Below are positions 23,773 through 38,094 of a stretch of DNA of 64,000 nucleotides, in pieces. A model generated the notes under the pieces. The model saw nothing but the letters and a program-made list of their open reading frames with translations, searched no databases and was not told where the DNA came from. The DNA is from Antedon bifida (Eukaryota > Echinodermata > Crinoidea > Comatulida > Antedonidae), in the NCBI GenBank assembly GCA_963402885.1, contig OY727096.1, positions 4,898,001 through 4,962,000 on the forward strand, given 5' to 3'. A program made the translations under genes and the position numbers. How positions within the stretch are numbered: the first letter of the stretch is position 1; every line of letters begins with the position of its first letter.

Positions 23773-26700
23773 TTAAAGCTCCAGCGGTAATACCATTTCA
23801 GCAGCGATGTCACTGGCTGCTCGTTTACCTCTGACGTCACTAGAACAACCCTGGCTGCAGCGAGAAAATCGTTCGGTAGGGTCACAGATCAAAACTCGAC
23901 AACTCAAGAATACCTGATGGAAAAGGAATCGAAAGAGAGATTAAATAATGGTATATGGCAGTGTACTGTGAAGATTACAAAAACATATTTAGGTTTAGTG
24001 TTTTCAAACCGTTTTGACAATTGTCTATACAATCTTCTAACTTTGTTGATCCTCTATACGTAATGTTTGTTCATGCTACAACGGAGCATGTCGAGACCTA
24101 AAGCTCTGTCTACACTATTAAACTTTATGTGACAAAAAATGTGATGTGCCTATGTAAGGACATGATGATGTCATATCACTACCATATTGAAGCATGTCAT
24201 TTCCATATTTTGGGCACATCACATACAACTAGGTTGATAGTGTAGACAGAGCTTAAGCACCTACAGATACAGGACACGTGGACAGGTTAACAGTTAGAAC
24301 CTTATGAAGCAACTAGAGAAGTTTCAGAACTTCTGACTTGTGTCACGTTTACCTATTGTAAACTGTGTTTTTTCTTACCTCTCCATGTAGTCCATGGAAC
24401 ATAAACGAGAATGACTCCATAGAGAATCTTTGCTCTGAGATTGATGGTGAATACTCTGCTTTCATCGTGCTGTCAACAAGGCAACTGTGAAAAAAATGTA
24501 TTTTATACGGCTGTAAACTTGGTTTTATGTACGAGAAGAATAAAGAAGTTTGGAATAATGGAAGTACGTGAACGTGAGTAATTGATTGAATCAGTAGACC
24601 TACCCGTCTTTCACGAACTCAAAGAGTTGGTTGGCTCTGCTTCCTGGAACTGAAGTTGGTGTAGCTTTACAGGTTTCAATCAGAATTCTCTTTGAAGGAT
24701 CTCTAGATTTAGCAGAGAAATACATCCTCTGGCGCATGGCTACCTGAGCTGGGTACTCATTCAGGCTTACACGACGAGTGTAATCTGGTGCATCGAACAT
24801 TTGGAAAGTGAAGTTGCTGCGACCTTCGCTCTTTGCTACATACGTCTTCTTGGCCATCTTTGGTAAGAAGTGGCCGTGCGTCAAACCTTCACTCTCCATC
24901 TCGCAGATTACTTTGATTTCAAGATGGCGGACGTCACGTGTGATCTTGCTTGCACCTTTCTCGGATCTTGGGCGGTCACGGATTGTGTTGCGATACATGG
25001 CGATGTTGTCAGATTTAGCCTGAACATTTAAAACAAAAATAGTTAAATAAAATAAATAACATTTTCTTTAATCTCTAAATAAAGCGATTTTTGTTAAAAT
25101 ATAGTGTAATATACGTACTCGGATGACCGTTCCGCATTCATTGTATCCAGTTTGAAGGATGACGTGTGTTTCGTTCAAATCTCTTCCTCGGCAGATGGGG
25201 TCATGCAAATGTAGACGACGTGAACTGACGTCAGCAAGGATACTTCGGTGGATGTAAACAGTCATGTGAGAATCATGGCACTCTACTACTGGTTCACGTG
25301 GGATAAGTGAAGAATCTATAGAGAATGAAAAGGAAAAGGATGTCATAGTTTAATAACTTCAGTATCATAATACGGCGGATACTTCTTCTAGTTGGTTGTA
25401 TTTATCTTCCAAGAGAAAGAAGTTTTCTGTGACCAAACAAATATCTTAAAATCATGTGTCTCTACTCAATTGCATAATAGTATACTCACTGGTACGAAAC
25501 ATCCAACCACTCTGTTGTGTGTCAGTTCTAGCAGCACATGGATCAGGGTTCCTGACTCGCGCAATGCCTGGATCAACTGAGATCATGTGGAGAGCGTTGT
25601 CCTTCAACAACATTCCGGGAGTCTTAAATGACAGAGATGTCTCGTTGAACGTCACTAATTCGGATGCGGCATCAATCCTGAAGATTGGAGGCACGGGTTT
25701 TGTTGGGTTGATAATCTCAATGTAGGTTGGTTCGTTTGGTCTTTTAATCTGTAAATGAAATATTTAGTAAAAACCGCAATAGTTATTTTTTCAGTGGGTC
25801 TAGAGTGGTCAAGTTATGGGAGTCGCAAACCATAGCCATAACATAATATCAATAAGTCTCCCTCGACTATTGTTGAACAAATTGTCTCAGATAAGGACTT
25901 AAAAATCGGAGGCCTACATGGGACTCAAGTGCATATTTTGGCAGCAGATATAGCTGTTACACTGGTATATTAATCCATTAGCCCCTGTCGTTCATCTTGG
26001 TAAGCTCTGCGCTGATGGCTGCCGTGCCGTGGGTCCGAAGAGAACCTGATCTGAAATCGTCGGTCGTCGCAAATCGAACAACTTTCTTACCGGTTTGTCA
26101 AAGCTGATGACCCATTCGTTGTTTTCTGGCACGACATGTTGCAACGGTGATGGGTATGATTTTCTGGGAACAATCTTTGGAGGCTGTGGTGCAATTCTGC
26201 TGGTTGGCGACGCTGTATCAATTAAATTATAATAGTATGGTTGGCAAGTAGTATTTTACAATTGTGTTGAATAGAACTGTTTTTAAAGGAGAACAAGCTT
26301 GCTTTTAATTCAAATGTATATCTCTATGAAGATTTTTATTTCTTTTTCAATTAACTCATTTAGTAACTAATTTGAGTTTGCTGTTTAAACTTACCAGTAA
26401 CGATTAGTCTTAGACATCTCTGGTCACTTGTAACTCTAGAAAAAGATAATTACAAATTAAAATCAAATAATTTAATACTAACAAGTACTCGTCGTTTGTC
26501 TTTGTGAGATAACAGTAATAATGAGTATCTATTTGACTTACCCGTATGTATCTCGTGCGTATAGACAAACAAAGTGAATTCCTGTCTCGCGTGGAATCCA
26601 GCGAAGCGTGATTGCGTAATCGTTCCTTGAGCGCGATACTCTCTTCACTGGTGATTTGGTCATACCGGCTGGCGATACTGTTCCAATCTCAACAATGCTA

Positions 26701-29700
26701 CAATAATGAAACATGTTGTAAATCATTTTAACAAGAACTGCAATCACTCAACATTCCGTTGGTTTGAAAATAGAAATCTGGATTTTGTAGCATTAGTAAT
26801 AGTAGTATACGTACCCAACACCTCGTCTGCCACTTCGCGCCTTAACGTCAATGCTCCACGGTTTGTTAGGCTTCAGATAGAAGCAGGTACCAGGAGGCTC
26901 AAAGATTTCAGGTTGACGACATGGCTCATCTGAAACAGAAGATGAACATTTAAAAGCACTTCATTTAGAACGAAACGGTTGAGGACATTTGTGTATTGAC
27001 CCACATCCGGGCGTAGGTAACATTGTTACACGTGTAGCTGTAATGACAGTGATATATTCCTACTATCCTAGGCCTATATACTTATAGTAACTTCATAAGT
27101 CGAGTTAACCTACCAAGTGGGAAAACCTTTATAAGAAACTGGAGAGGAATAGTGCTGAGAGCTTTCGTTGAAGTTGGAGTTGCAAAATCTTCGATCATCA
27201 TTGAGACTGCATACCAACCGGGTTCGGCAGTTGCTGGGAAAAATATCTCGCATTCGTCCTGTAATAGTTAACATTGAATGACTGGTAATCAGTTTAAGTT
27301 ACATAAGTGTTAATGTTAGTAGTCTGTAAAGTGTAAATACATTTAGAGACACGAACTTACAGAATCAAGTGTGCTTTCCTCTGTAAGGCTACCACACACA
27401 GAATGGTCGAACTGAGTTGGTGGACATTCTTGTCTTTGTTCGCTTGTCCACCTGCATCTTACGGTATCCCTGTCCGGATCCGACACTGTGGAAAGAAGTT
27501 CATATTGTTAATACGTTTACGTTAACAATGTTTTCAAATGTACTGTATGGCTCGGAAATCCTTGTATACAGAGCGCGCCCTCTCTATCGTCACACAATTA
27601 CGGTTGCTTGTGTATTATTAGTGAGCGCGCTTTATTTGAGTGAAACACATGCATCGTGACAACTACGATGATAGCCAATCAGAGTGCTTATGTTGTAAAG
27701 GAATTTTAGCTTTCAGTTTGATATGAGGAATCTAGATAGATAAACAACAATATAATATGCCATTCTGAACTCTTGCCAAAACACAATAGACCTAGTTTAA
27801 TCGCAGTAGTACATCAATAAATACTCACCCGGAATTCTGATTTTACTAGAACAGCCTTGCTGCACCCTGATGATTGGAATGACTGTGGTGTAGGGTGATG
27901 AATTTGGCAGTAGTGTGTCTTGTCGAGGTCGAAGGTCAATTGTTGAAATCATGTTCCAATAGTTGGCATCACCATAGTTTTGTAAATAAATCCAGTAGCT
28001 AGTGGATTCTTCTTCATATCTTTAATGATATAATATTCCACATATTACATTTTGATTATTATTAATTAGCCTTTGTTGTCGCACATCTTTATTAAAAACT
28101 ATTAGGCCTACTATTACTGATTTCGCGTACTGTATATTAACTTGGAATTCTCTCTTTGTGATAATTTACTTTATGGTTCCCTCTTTCCAAGATAAGTATC
28201 TTAGTATTCTATTTTACTGACATAGGTCTTGGAATTATTCCTTTTAAATAAACTGGTCAGTAAACATTGTAACGTTACCTAATTGTAAAGACATCTCTAT
28301 CCGGGGTGTACAAGAAAGATCCGACGCCTGTACTCCAGTCCTCAATATTATGATCGCTAAAATCAGTACAATTGAAATCTAGTTGTCTGTAGATTCGTCG
28401 GCGGCATTCTACGCACAAAATGTCGCCTTCTCCACCCAGATGTTGTCCTGGATACTCGCACCAAAAGTCATTTCGAGGGGCGTACGACCGTCTCCATGAT
28501 ACACGCCATGAAATTTCAATCTAAAAAACAACAATAAATATCGTTCATAGCCTTGTATTCCATACTTTTCCGCAAACCCCTAAACATCTAATTACGACGT
28601 AAATTAGTTTTTGCCTGTGATCAGTCCACAGTCAATGTGTAGGCCTACAGTACCCGCTGACAGAAGTCATACGCGCAATTCTGTGTGGTCGCGTCAGCAG
28701 CAGACGACTTTAAGGTATCATACAAGTAATATCAAAATATTAGGTAGGTTATGATTGACAACATGACCAACTGTAAACACATTCTAAAGGCCAGTCCTGT
28801 AAGCTAAGTAAACAACTTACAGTACGTCAGGTATTGTGAATGATCTGTGTTTGTATATAAATTTTTCTATTTTAAATATGTTTTATTAAAACCCTCGATT
28901 GTTTTCTTAATTAAAATCATCTCATTTGGAAATAAAATGTCTGTACAACCAGGTAAGAAATCAATTTATTTCACTCTTCCCTGGTAAAACCACGTTTAAA
29001 GTTAACTAAAATATAAATATATTCTTTCCCTGTACTGTTTCACATAATTGTAATAACCATTTACAGTAGTATTATTTAATTCATTTTTAAGATTAAATGC
29101 ATATTAAATCATCTTTAATAATTGAATTTTTTTTATTATCGGTGGAACTTTAATGATTTGTGTTTTTCCAAATACAAATCGTTTGCAATAGCTATAGTAT
29201 TTTTTTTTGTATTTTCACATCTTTTATACATACAAAAAAAACACACATTTAAACCAAAGCAAAATTACAATTAAAATAATAAAAAAATAATAATAGCTAT
29301 AGTCTGTAATCTGTAAATGTTACAGTACCAGTAAACACTGTCTAGTTCCCATAGCATGATTCAACAAACACGTATGCAATTGCTTTTCAAACCAGAAATA
29401 GAAAGTTCAGAACGTTTGTTTATTTATAAACCTTTTTAATTAAAAACAATAAACAACAAAAATCTTTCCTAGAAAAGATATAACCACATTGATATCGAAA
29501 CTCAACCGCTGTTGAGTGTTGCGTTTAGTTTTTTGCGCAATGAGCGCGGCATGACAGGAATTCAACATTTTATTAGTTAATACTTTATGAAATAGTTGAT
29601 GGAATGTAAAGTCCCCTTGAAGTGGGGCCTAGGCCACATTCATTTCGAAATTCGATCATGCACCCTACCGCTACCGTCAACAGGCGCCCATAAACCTGAG

Positions 29701-32700
29701 CATGCTATAGGCTACACAATATTTTTCATTTCTAGAGCAACTCTTAAATGTTAACTCTAAAATGGTAAGATGTTCTTATAATTTACATCACTTTTGAATC
29801 ACCTTTTCTTATGCGCCTACATTAACATCAGACATTCTAAACTGAATGTTAATTAATTTGAAACGAGAAAGATAATGATATAATATATAATGTATGTGAA
29901 AAGTAAATTATAAGTTCAATTCCAATTCAATTTTATTTTCATAAGATCATAATGTAATAAACATGGTAGTTTTTTAAAACTAGAATGCACTTATGCTGGA
30001 GAAACTTTGAAAAAGTTCGCTTTCTAAGAACAAGGCCATATACATGGCCAACCGACCAACCGACCGACATAGTGAGCTGTAGAGTCGCGTTTGCACGCAA
30101 ATAAAATACATTGCTTTTCTTCACAACAAAATAGAAAAATGATAGTACACACATTAATAGAAAAAGCTGTTAAGATACAAATGTTTCATTTATCATATTT
30201 CATGATTTTGACTGGATATTTGTATTTTGTACGTTCTGATACGCTTGTGCAAGGACAGAGAATATCATTTCCTTAGATTGGGTTTTTAGTCGTAGAACAT
30301 TTATATGCTAATTCCTTCATGTAGACAGGCGTTTACTTTAATTCTGATTGAAGATAATTTTCTTATTTGAAAAATATATTGGCCTGCCATTGAAACTATG
30401 ATCAGGTAAAAGAAAGCCTGTTTTGCATTGTGTCCTGTCTTAAATACAAAAAAATCTAATAATAAAAAAAAATGTAACATGAAAAAAAAATTAGATTGAT
30501 ATCTAGCTTTGAATGAAGCGGAATATTTATTTTCAACTCAATTTTCATTGAAATGTTTTAACGTGTTTGTGTTGTACACTATACATACTATGTTTACAAG
30601 TGTAGATTCTTTTCTTATTATCTTCAGTCACTTTGAAAATGTTGCCTGAACGAAGTAATTAATTAAATTAGTCAAGGTATCTCTTTACTAATTGTCAGTA
30701 GATTATAATCGTATCTCAGTTAAAGAATAATGATAGATGGCGTGTACCTTTTGAATTAATTTAAATTCAACCAAGAGACCGATGACGTATTTAAAATGAC
30801 GTAAGTTATCAATTGAATAAAGTTTAATTGTGAATAAATAATTTCATTATTTGTATGTAAGTATCGGGATACAAGGTGTTTAAGATTTGATTCACCAACC
30901 ACTGGTTTAAAACCATATGCTCAACAGATAGTTTGTAAAAATAGAGACACGCATTAGAGTCCATACACGAAGTTAACTGTGCTCGAATTTGTAGAAATGT
31001 CCAGATGATTAAAGATAAAGCATCGGTGTTCTTTATTCATAGCGAGTGCTCTAAATTAAATTATTGTATCGACGATTTGTAACGAGAAACGGACAGTGGT
31101 AGTTGGCTTGCTCTGGCATAGTGTGTGAAATTGAATTAGTTCGATTTGCAACGAGAGAATGGACTGCGCGAGTAGCCTCAGTTGTTGATGGAGTTTCTCG
31201 ATGTCGCGGTTTTGGGTCACCCGCTGTTACTCCAGCAACGTAGGGGAGGAAATGCGATATTAAACGTATTCATAATAAAACCTTCAGCTTATTGGTGAAT
31301 TTTAAAATCTATTTTTGCCGTTTGGGAAATTGTTTAGATGTTTCTAAGTTAACTATTTTTCGGAACGTGTTACTTGTGTAATTTAAAAATCATATTTATA
31401 TTATTTATTCCAAATTTCAATAAGTAGTATTTAATCAGACAATATTGGATATTACGTTTGTGTGACATCTGTAATTGTTTTGTTATTTACTTCAGCAGGC
31501 GTCACCTTATCTAATTATTATGTTTACAACGGAATTGAAAAAAACCAACACATTACCTTTTATAACTTAACTGGAAGCTACCATATCTTTCAAAACATCA
31601 CAATAAAATGATATATTATTGGAATTTAACGTATTTATTTAGCTGACCAATTTTCTGCTTTAGAATTCGACTTGACTCATACTAGGCCTACTTAGAGAGA
31701 TATCATGCCTCAAGCCAGATATCAAGAAAAGTTGAAAAAGTACTAAAATAAGGCACCCAAGTGCGTATTTGTCTTCAAATGTATCTTAAATATTTATTAA
31801 GTCTGCTTCTCAGAAAAAAAAGGTATGCTTTAATTTAGGGCGTTTATTCTTGTACTGTATGAATTGTTAAAGTTGTATAATATTAGCAGGCATATATGTT
31901 AGTTATGCATATGACGTCATTTTGGCGCGTTAGAATTAACATGAATATTCATGACAAGGAGTTTGAAACTTTCCACCTGCCAAACAGATACTTAACTATT
32001 CATATGTGGACGATTGCAGACCGTTTCTCGGAGATTGAATCACATAATAGCATTGTAAACTATTAAAAATGAAAGTTGAAAATGAAAAAAATTAATATCA
32101 CAAACATAACATTAATCGAAATACCGCCGAAACTGTATGATATTCGTTAGATCTCCGTTGGACGCAAATTCAACCGTTTTCTAAAACTATAGGTAACGGT
32201 GGAAATAAATGTTTCAATTTCAGATATAATCATTATCCCAGTTATTCCGACAGATACAGTCCGAGGTTTTAATTCAATAATAGATAACATATGTACTTGA
32301 CCTTTTTTGAGACGACGTAACTATCGTCGTGATAGATGTCTGTACAGATATCACTTATTTGGTTTAATGCCTGGTGCCGCCTTATTGAAATGCAACATGT
32401 CTACTTTATTTTCCGAATGTTTTTACATCAATAACTTGTCAAACCTACAGGACCGATGTAACGTAAAAAGAGCAACCGTACAATTGTGTTGTCTGTAAAC
32501 GTGACTAGGCCTACATATACGTTAGTTTCATACAGTCGTTTATTTTGATATTTAACAACCTCAATTTTTTAAGCGGTTTGATAATCGACTACTAGCTGAA
32601 AATGAAAGGTGATAAAATCAATTGCGTTCACACTGGTATTCAAGTTACGGAAATTAGCTCTCCGCATTATTGAATAGGCCTAAGTATAATAATTAAAACC

Positions 32701-33267
32701 CTAATTCCTTCTAAACGCAATAATAACAATCAATGATGATTTCTTTCCGTTCTCTACAGAAGTAAATTGGGTGTCTAGGAAACCAAGATCTAGAAATCTA
32801 AGACCTAAGATCTTAGATTTTATATCTAAAAGAAGAGATAATTCAGGTCTTTTTTTAAAGATCTTTTTGATTTTTAAGATCTTTTCTTTTTAAAACAAAA
32901 CATGTTTTAAAGAAAAATGTTCAATATCCTACGAATACTGTATTTATTACTATTCGATATTCGCATATTATATTACAAAAAATCCATATTTACCCAAAAT
33001 CATGCGGTACTAAAACAATATATATAATATACTGAAACACATACTGTCAAGACAAATATAATGAAACCCAATAATTATGATATTAAATTTCGAATTAACG
33101 CATTGTGTTTTTTTTTTTATTAATTTAAGACAACTTTAATGAGATATTAGTATTACCTGTCCTCTCGTCCTTGATGGACGCCATCTAAAAGTTCCACCTC
33201 TAAAATGAGTTGCCTGAGAAAGACAGACGACAGCTAGAAGAAGTAATGCTGTCCTTAAACCTGCCAT
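23773..33267 (-). CDS. Secreted ZP-domain protein, paralogue A, complete, 14 coding exons
   Basis: Coding exons, - strand: 33157-33267, 28279-28520, 27829-28019, 27361-27485, 27114-27258, 26815-26929, 26542-26697, 26395-26435, 26091-26212, 25490-25748, 25119-25315, 24604-25019, 24379-24484, 23773-23913; they join in frame to 788 aa. A signal peptide (residues 1 to about 19) precedes THFRGGTFRW. Extracellular modules follow: DPDRDTVRCRW, GWYAVSMMIEDF and STIPLQFLIKV (about 182-272), then LRWIPRETGIHFVCLYARD (about 340-360). A beta-rich module spans about 408-502. The ZP domain runs from about 570: VECHDSHMTVYI and YNECGTVIR (ZP-N), MYFSA and GCLVDSTM (ZP-C), and RCSQGC. RGKR at about 770-773 is a furin-type cleavage site, and the chain stops 15 residues later with no transmembrane segment. 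A polymerising extracellular or cuticular matrix component is inferred; the function is unknown. Confidence 0.92.
24101..24255. mobile_element. MITE family A, copy 4
   Basis: Complete arms: AGCTCTGTCTACACTATTAA at the left and GATAGTGTAGACAGAGCTT at the right. It lies in the last intron of ZP gene A. Confidence 0.8.
30020..30100. repeat. Dispersed repeat family G, copy 1
   Basis: ACAAGGCCATATACATGGCC, then CCGACCGACATAGTGAG, then AGAGTCGCGTTTGCACGC. It lies in the 4.6-kb first coding intron of ZP gene A (28521-33156), which otherwise shows no recognisable feature apart from an AGATCT-rich patch at 32775-32890. Confidence 0.65.
32775..32890. repeat. AAGATCTT-rich palindromic patch
   Basis: Repeated AGATCT/AAGATCTT words (for example CCTAAGATCTTAGATTT) form overlapping short palindromes inside an intron of ZP gene A. 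The nature is unknown. Confidence 0.4.
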
Positions 33268-34730
33268 CTTATAACCTAGAAACAAAAAATCAAAAATAGC
33301 ATTGCATTTGAATATATGGAGTATTTGAGAAATGCAGTATTCGATTTTTTGAAATAGTATGTAATAGTTAATATTTTACATCAACATTTAGGACATTGCA
33401 ACATATGTAAACATCTTTAAATAATATATACGTGACTAGGAACAATATTATGTAAGTAATTACGTAATGGAACTAATTTCATTCATTTTCATTTCTTTAT
33501 TTGTTCGACATCATGTCCTGAGACAAACAGAGTCACCATAACATGATATGTTTGGGGTACCAGAAGAACTTAACTACATACAATTATTTATCATTATACA
33601 TATACTGTATTATAAATAAATATTAAAATATATAATGTATTATTAAATTATATCTAAGATTACAATGTTCATTTACATATCTAAGCTTGTTTACTAATTG
33701 CTAAATAATTTAAACGACTTAATCTTCAAATCAAATATATATCAAGATTTCCAATTAGTTGGAAAAACGTTCAACAAAGACAGTCTAGAGTTTGCGCATT
33801 GAATCTCAACAGGGAAGAAAGTACTAAGAAACCAACAACACGTAGAGTCACGATCTTAGTGCATTTCACGGTTTGAAGCAACTATCTTGGTGTGAACATT
33901 TTGATATTTCAGTTCAATAATACATAACATGACAAGCCAATTATCATAAAAAGTGACAAACAATTATTTTCTTGTAGTCCTATAGTTTTTTAACTAAAAA
34001 TAAGATAATTTATAAAAAATGCATTTATGATTTAATGAATATAATATGAAGTAGTAAGCTAGTAATAATTTCATAAATGTATACAAGGTAGAATGGAATA
34101 AAGATACTGGTAGTTTAGAAAGATTAGAGACAATAATACAAAGTGTAAGGAAACATTCTTTAAAAAACCTAATATTGTATATATTTTTTAATTAAAAATA
34201 AAATATAGAAAATGTATTTATGTTTAATGAATATATTATGAAGTATACCAGTAATCATTTTATAAATTTATACAAGGTAAAATAGAATAAAGGTAGTTTA
34301 GTTGGTGAGTTTAGAAAGACTACAATGTGTAAACAAACACACATCAATAGAAATTCTTGATCTTTTGTAAAAAAAAAATAAACAAATTGGTGCACATATT
34401 ATATTAAATTTACTATTTACTTTCATTATTTGAAATTATAAATATGTTTAGTTAACAAATGTCTGTTTGAAATAAAGTATTAACTTCATTCTTTCGATTA
34501 TTGCTGGAAATGGTTCTTTTTCAAAACTTTGATAAAAGTTTAAAAGTGAAAAAAAGTTGATGTACTTACTGATTTATAAATGTAGGTACAGCAGACCCTA
34601 TAATAGCGCAATCCAACTTTCCTCTTTGGTTGCAGAGAAATATAATTCTAAAAGACAAGAAGAAGAAGAAACTGTGTTTTTTATATATTTGCGTTATGTC
34701 CGTGTTCTTCCGTTGTCTTCCAATCAATGT
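33268..34730 (-). other. 5' UTR exon and first intron of ZP gene A
   Basis: The coding exon is preceded by a splice acceptor (TTTCTAG, - strand) so that the exon begins at 33275, eight bases before the ATG. Upstream, a good donor (GTAAGTAC, - strand) at 34569 bounds a likely non-coding first exon from about 34730 to 34570. Its start is set by the TATA box at 34755-34761. The intron between is AT-rich and shows no other feature. Confidence 0.6.
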
Positions 34731-34754
34731 CGAAGTAAAAAATGTAGGAATTTC

Positions 34755-34800
34755 TTATATACTCGCATGGTGTTTATCTATTCGATATTTCGTGACGTAA
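34755..34800 (-). promoter_or_regulatory. Core promoter of ZP gene A: TATA box and CRE-like site
   Basis: On the - strand TATATAA lies at 34755-34761. Thirty-one bases upstream of it is TTACGTCA (34793-34800), the complement of a CRE-like TGACGTAA. Transcription would start near 34730, just before the inferred non-coding exon. ZP gene B has the same pair of motifs at similar spacing. Confidence 0.6.
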
Positions 34801-36424
34801 CAGAGACCTGCTGAGATGGTTGGAATTGGGCGACCGACGCATTGTAAGGTAGCACTTTCACCTAAATGATGCTTTAGTCAGCTCTCTGACACAGTCATTT
34901 CACGGCAGGTGGTGCCTTCTCGCTTATGAATATTTGGAATCTGTACCGTCTGAATTGTCATTTTGTTGTACAGTTGTCTACTCATTATTTCTTATATTTA
35001 TATCATTATGCTTTTCGTTTTTGTAGATTATCTTAAAACCTCTACAATGTACATCTAATATTGTAAGGAAGACTTTTCTTATACACAATATAAAACGAGT
35101 GAACATGCACGTATTTAAATTGGATCGGACGACCTACTACACTTAATGATGTTACCTCCATTTGTATTCCATTTCAATAAATATTACATTACCATGTAGT
35201 GTTTGTTTTAGTTTAAAGCAAGTTCTCTGATACATATTAGGACCGAAATGATATTATATTGTATATTGAATGTTTAGTGTTGTAATTATTAGTTTGTAGG
35301 TTTGTGTATTGAATAATGCAAAATAGTTCAAATCAACAATCTGAAATAAATGGTTAGGTTGCTGATTTTCAAGAAGGAGAAGAGTGTACCGGATGTGTCA
35401 ATCTATATATATATATTTAAAGTCTTAAGCAACATATTTTTACTTCTTATTTTGGTAAGATAGGATAGACAGATGCCTTTTTCACTCGAGCTCATGTGAG
35501 TACTGTTCCGGTGAGCTCTCATATGGGAGCTTGAAAGTACCGGAGAACGGAGTGGTCTGAATGGTTCCTCTGCTTTTCTAATTTTTTTTATCTTTATATC
35601 TATTTTATTGATCATTTTGTGTGTGTATAGCGCTTACAATTATTGTACTAGGCGCTATAATATTAGTAGTACTACTTATTAATGTATTTTTTTCTTTCAA
35701 GGGCTCATTCTTAAAGCATTTACAGGAGATCCTCTGTGATTGGGTTAAGTTTAAAATATCTATATCTGTTCGATATCCATCTGCATTCATTCTTACACCT
35801 TAGTATTCCTGGTCAGCTCATTCTATCATCATTAACCCTTCCTTCCATTCGATATTGATCATCCACAACTAGATTAAACACAATCTTTTAATGGATATTA
35901 AGTCACAATGTTGAATTGCCTGACACCATTTCCTCAGGCTTAACAGAACTAGACATTCCGTATTATACCATCATCACCAGAACCGGATTTTCAATGTATT
36001 AAAATAGGTTCGTTGTTAACTGAGTCAGCGATAAGACTAATGAGTCAAGCCGCGGACGTATAATATTTCAACAAAATACATTGTCACAATTTTTATTACA
36101 AATTTTTAAATTAAATCAATTGTATGCAGTTTAAACAGATCTTGTTAATTTCATTTAGCCATCAACCAAATACAAAACACACAGTGGCAAGGAATGACCA
36201 TAGAACAAAATAAAACTTTGACCCTCAGGCCGGTCACTCTGCCTCAGAAAATGAAATTCAAAATATATAAATAAATATTTGTGTCTGAAAGTCTTCTTGA
36301 GATCTTTGTCTGTTTAAAATAATATCTTGTCAATGAGCTGTCTAACGTACGCGATACCTCTCTGTAATTTATGTAGGCCTATTCATGTGTTCGTTATTAT
36401 AAAGTATAGTATGATCTTTCAACA

Positions 36425-36531
36425 AGGCCAACAGCCATAAGTCGCGTGCTAAGCATAGTGATACCAGACCGACCGACCGACCGACCGACCGACATAGTGA
36501 ACTATAGAGTCGCGTCCACGCGACTAAAAAT
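36425..36531. repeat. Dispersed repeat family G, copy 2
   Basis: AAGGCCAACAGCCATAAGTC, then a (GACC)n microsatellite at about 36468-36492, then CATAGTGAACTATAGAGTCG and CACGCGACT. The outer AGTCGCGTG and CACGCGACT are inverted. Confidence 0.7.
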
Positions 36532-36772
36532 GTCTCACAAAGTCTTTGGTGTATTTTGTAGGGCGGTTTGAACCTACATATTCGAAACGAACCGCGTCAC
36601 CTATAAATATATATAGGCCCTATAAAAAATGTTATGAAAAACGTTAACACTGTCTACAACACAGAGGATGTCAAGTGGAACATTAAAAATGACAATAGAC
36701 TAGCGGGTATATACACAATTAAATAAAAATCTTAATATTTTAAAATTGCGAGAATGCGTATATTGCTGATAA

Positions 36773-36953
36773 ACTGATAGTAACTCCTATTTTAAATCAC
36801 GTACGAACGTAATTTTTGTGACAAATCTTACAATATTATGATAAATCAGTCCAATGGGACAATTTATAATAATAGCATATGGCAACCATATTGGAATCCA
36901 AGATGGCCGCCATTAAAAACGTATACAATGTATGCATTTATGTATTTAATCAT
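36773..36953. repeat. About 180-bp repeat, inverted partner at 51083-51264
   Basis: It contains TCACGTACGAACGTAATTT and CATATGGCAACCATATTGG, which recur as the reverse complement 14 kb away at high identity. Confidence 0.8.
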
Positions 36954-37679
36954 CAAAAATATTACCTTGATTGCTAAGTGAGATAACAATGATATTTGGA
37001 ACATTAGGTTCCCCACTATAGCCTACTTTAGAGAATTATCTGTTCAAACGAGAATGCATAAAGAAAATGTGGTTGTATGAATTGATATACAGTAAATACC
37101 ATGGATTCCTCCATGGTATTGATATAACATATTAGATAAAATATTTTAAGAATAGTATATCCCTGCTATGTATTCTTTGAAGGTATGATAATATAATAAG
37201 ATAAATATAAAAAGATTCCTAACTTCATTCTTGCTCCAAAATATGACTGGAATGCCGTAGGTAAGTTTCTAATACAACCTATGTATTGTTTAAGCGTTGG
37301 CGAATACCATGACGTCACGAATATTCCAGCTTTGAGACGTGACAACCCCGGATGGAATTAAAGGGTCTACCTTCCATTTTCGGGTATTTTCACCCCGGGT
37401 GTTTGAGAACTGAAATGGATGATTAAATACCTGAAATACAGTGTTCGATTGATTCTGAATTTATAGAAATTGTTTTATTACTAAAACTTTTTTTTTTTTT
37501 TAATCTTTTATATTGAGGATTCTATATGTATTGTTTTATTATTATTTTATGTTATCGATTATAATAAGAGTAACTATTTTAGAAACCATTTTTTGTCTCA
37601 TAAAGTTTGATAGTTAGAAAGAGTTTTACACAATCCATTCTGAATCATTTTTTCCAGGAAATTCTTTTACTGCGTCCCT

Positions 37680-37960
37680 TTTTGCAGTTGAATAATTCAA
37701 TTTCAATTCAATTCAATTTCTTTTTATTTCGGAAATATCATCCATATTAATAAACTTATAAACAGAAAGAGAAAGATCGTAAACTCTAAACTTAAGTATA
37801 TAGAATGCTTCTCCATCTACAATACATTTTGGAGTTATGGAGCATATGTTTGCAAACACAAGCAACAAGGATGTTACCACTATTCAACATACGTTGCATG
37901 AAACCATAGGTAGATTTTCGCATGTACTCATTAGTAATAAGGAATAATTTAAATATTTGA
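37680..37960 (-). mobile_element. LINE 3'-end remnant, minus orientation
   Basis: This is the reverse complement of the element at 20455-20690. The segments matching GCATGAAACCATAGGTAGAT and TTGCAAACACAAGCAACAAG lie in the same order on the - strand. It is followed on the + strand left side by an AATTCAATTTCAATTCAATT tail region. Confidence 0.7.
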
Positions 37961-38094
37961 AGAGTTTAGTAACAAACCATATTATTTATTTTTACTAAAA
38001 AGAAAAGTTTGCTTGGTGAAACTTTTTAAAAAATGTTTTTATCTGAAACTATGTTTTTAGAAAAATAATTACTTTAATCGGATGTGTACTTTCA

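Noticed and set aside
23421-23834. Open frames on both strands just 3' of ZP gene A
   Set aside because: They overlap the last exon or presumed 3' UTR of gene A in other frames and show no homology; the - strand frame with a hydrophobic end is out of frame with gene A and lies after its stop.
32307-32498. 63-codon open frame with basic start
   Set aside because: It is intronic within ZP gene A on the opposite strand, with no support beyond being open.
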